From assembly GCF_937616625.2 (NCBI RefSeq), contig NC_065573.1:8819001-8883000 (forward strand): a DNA stretch of 64,000 bases. Direction: 5' to 3'. Both the position numbers and the translations under genes were made by a program. Of this stretch, positions 61,201-64,000 are shown one piece after another (within the stretch, counting starts at the first letter, position 1; each line of letters begins with the position of its first letter). Source of the stretch: Mercurialis annua. Taxonomy: Eukaryota > Streptophyta > Magnoliopsida > Malpighiales > Euphorbiaceae. The notes below the pieces were generated by a model. It was not told the origin of the DNA and searched no databases. It was given only the letters and a program-made list of their open reading frames with translations.

Positions 61201-64000
61201 GTCTCTTTAACGCGTCGTTACGATTACCTAAGCATGGATATATTATATTACGCTAAGTGCACGTTAAAAGAGTCGCTAGATTAGTATGTCACGTCACAAG
61301 TCTCTATAACGCGTTGCTACGATTACTTAAGCATGGTTAGGTTATATTACGCACAGTATGCGTAAAGAGGGACGCTAGATTAGTATGTCGCATCTCAAGT
61401 CTCTTTAAGGCATCATTTCGATTACCATGCTTATGCTATGTTACAAATCTCTCTAACACGTCGTTCCGATTACCTAAGAATGGTTAGGTTATATTACGCA
61501 AAGTGTGTGTGAAAAAGTGACAATAGATGAGTATGTCGCGTCCCAAGTCTTTTTAACGCGTCATTACGATTATGTAAGCATGGTTAGGTTATTTTGGGCA
61601 AATTGTGCCTGAAAAGTGACGCTAGATTAGTATGTCGCATCTTAAGTCTCTTTAACGTGTCGTTTCGATTACCTAAGCATATTTAGGCTATATTACGCAA
61701 TGTGTGCGTGAAAACTGTCGCTAGGTTAGTATGTCGTATCTCAAGTCTATTTAACGCGTCGTTCCGATTACCTAAGCATGGTTAGGTTATATTACGCAAA
61801 GTGTGCGTGAAAAGTGACGCTAGATTAGTATGTCGCCTCTCAAGTCTCTTTAGCGCGTCGTTCCGATTACCTAAGCATGGTTTGGTTATATTACGCAAAG
61901 AGTGCTTAAAAAGTGAGGCTAGTTTAGTATTGCGCGTTTCAAGTCTCTTTAACATGTCATTTCGATTACCATGCTTATGTCGCGTCACAAGTGTCTCTAA
62001 CGCGTCGTTCTGATTACCTATGCATGGTTAGGTCATATTACGCAAACTGTGGTCGATAAATGACAATAGACTAGTATGTCGTGTCTTAAGTCTCTTTAAC
62101 GCGTCGTTTCGATTACCTAAGCATGGTTAGGTTATTTTACGCAAAGTGTGCGTGAAAAGTGACGCTAGATTAGTATGTTGCGTTATAAGTCTCTTTAACG
62201 CGTCGTTCCGATTAATTAAGCATGGTTAGGTTATGTTACGCAACGTGCGCGTGAAAACTGTTGCTAGGTTAGTATGTCGTGTCTCCAGTCTCTTTAACGC
62301 GTCGTTTTGATTACCTCATGGTTAGGTTATATTACGCAAAATGTGCGTGAAAAAAGACGCTAGATTAGTATGTCGCATCTCAAGTATCTTTAACTCGTCG
62401 TTCCGATTACTTAAGCATGGTTAAGTTATATTATGCAAAGTGTGCGTGAAAAGTGACGCTAGATCAGTATGTCGCATCTCAAGTCTCTTTAATTCGTCGT
62501 TACGATTACCTAACCATGGTGAGTTTATACAACGCAAAGTCTGCGTAAAAAGTGACGCTAGATTAGTATGGCGCGTCTCCAGTCTCTTTAACGCGTCGTT
62601 TTGTTTACCATGCTTATACCGCTTCTCAAGTCTCTAAAGCGTCGCTCTGATTACCTAATTATGGTTAGGTTATATTGCGCAAAGTGTGCGTGAAAAGTGA
62701 CGCTAGACTAGTATGTCGCGTCATAAGTCTATTTAAAGCGTTGTTTCAATTACCTAACCATGGTTAAGTTATATTACGCGAAGTGTGCGTAAAAAGTGAC
62801 GCTAGATTAGTATGGCGCGTCTTAAGTCTCTTTAACGCATCGTTTCGATTACCATGCTTATGACAAGTCGTTCTGATTACCAAAGCATGCTTATGTTATA
62901 TTACGCAAAGTGTGGGTAAAAATTGACAATAAATTAGTATGTCGCATCTAATGTGTCTTTAACGCGTCGTTCCGATTACCTTACGTATGGTTAGGTTATT
63001 GTACACAATGTGTGCGTTAAAAGTGACGCTAGATTAGTATGGCGCGCCTCAAGTCTCTTTAACGCATCGTTTCGATTACCTATGCATGGTTAGGTTATTT
63101 TACGCAAAGTGTGCGTGAAAAGTGACGCTAGATCAGTATGTTGCATCTTAAGTCTCTTTAATGCGTCGTTCCGATTACCTAAGCTTGGGTAGGTTATTTT
63201 ACGCAAAGTGTGCGTGAAAAGTGATGCTAGTTTAGTATGTTGCGTCTCAAGTCTCTTTAAGGTGTCGTTCCGATTACCGAAGCATGGTTAGGTTATATTA
63301 CGCAAAGAGTGTGTGAATAGTGACTCTAGATTACCCAAGAATGGTTAGATTATATTACACAAAGTGTGTGAGAAATGTAAGGCTAGATTAGTATGTTGTA
63401 TCTCAAGTCTCTAAAACACGTCGTTATTTTACGCAAAGTGTGCGTGAAAAGAAACAATAAATTAGTATGTCGTGTCTCAAGTAGATTTAACGCGTTGTTC
63501 CGATTATGTGTACGTGAAAAGTGACGTTAGATTAGTATGTCGCGTCTCAATTCTCTTTAACGCGTTTTTCGGATTAACTAAGCATGGTTAGGTTATATTA
63601 CAAAAAGTGTGCGTGAAAAGTGACGCTAGATTAGTATGTCGCGTCTCAATTCTCTTTAACGCGTCGTTTCGATTACCATTTTTATCTCGCGTCACAAGTC
63701 TCTTTAACGCGTCGTTCCGATTACCATGTATGGTTAGGTTATATTACACAAAGTGTTCATGAAAAGTGACGCTAGATTAGTAGGTCGCGTCTCAAGTCTT
63801 TCTAACGTGTCGTTCTTATTTCCTAAGAATGGTTAGGTTATATTACGCAAAGTGTGCGTGAAAAGTGACTCTAGATTAGTACGTCGCATCTCAAGTCTCT
63901 CTAATGCGTCGTTCCGATTTCTATGCATGGTTAGGTTATATTACGCCAAAGTGTGCAAATAAAAAAGTGACGCTAGATTAGTATTACGCGTCTCAAATCT
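55271..64000 (+). repeat. Satellite A array, block 6 (forward), running off the window
   Basis: About 8.7 kb of forward units and half-units. The first unit after the flip is of the ACGCCAAGTGCGCG sub-variant, which recurs near 55667, 58104, 58703, 60065 and 61249. A GTTGCTAGGTTAGTATG variant recurs near 56130, 59465, 60525 and 62250. This suggests higher-order structure here as well. One small reversed patch lies at 57636-57706. Confidence 0.93.
57636..57706 (-). repeat. Short reversed patch in forward satellite A
   Basis: About 70 bases read as reversed satellite A (AACCAAACCATGCTTAG ... AACGCGTTAAAGAGACTTG ... GACATAAGCATGG) between forward units, so it is a small local inversion. Confidence 0.8.

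Overview
The window is plant nuclear heterochromatin, from a flowering plant that is probably a dicot. I base this on the plant-type Ty3/gypsy and Ty1/copia polyprotein fragments, a retrotransposon primed by initiator-Met tRNA, AT-rich long LTRs, and more than 75% tandem satellite DNA. I see no host gene, tRNA, rRNA, CRISPR array or bacterial feature.

Layout. 1-561 is the end of a Ty3/gypsy polyprotein. 562-1802 is non-coding LTR-like or promoter-like DNA with two TATA boxes. From about 1803 to the end, the backbone is satellite A, a monomer of about 99 bp with a recurrent 48-bp half-unit. It runs forward to 12590, reversed from 12591 to 19052 and from 31848 to 55270 (interrupted by insertions), and forward again from 55271 to 64000. 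Satellite B, a 60-bp monomer whose orientation flips about a dozen times, fills 19053-31847 inside satellite A.

Insertions in satellite A are: a 365-bp foldback (MITE-like) element at 4180-4544; a complete 9,362-bp LTR retrotransposon at 36744-46105 with two 2,930-bp LTRs and a 5-bp target duplication; and a 5'-truncated Ty1/copia element at 49340-52428, consisting of the reverse transcriptase and RNase H end plus a 3' LTR.

How it fits together. There is no pathway or operon. The window records satellite amplification, inversion and retrotransposon invasion. Three points stand out. The inversion breakpoints in satellite B mostly fall on its own AAACGTTT palindrome. Satellite A has an exact 642-bp higher-order repeat made of six full units plus one half-unit. 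The 9.4-kb element has almost identical LTRs but a long-dead gag and no recognisable pol, so it was probably mobilised in trans. The long open frames in both satellites arise because 99 and 60 are multiples of three; I do not call them genes.

Block boundaries in the satellites are read by eye and are good to roughly 10-20 bases unless a junction is stated exactly.
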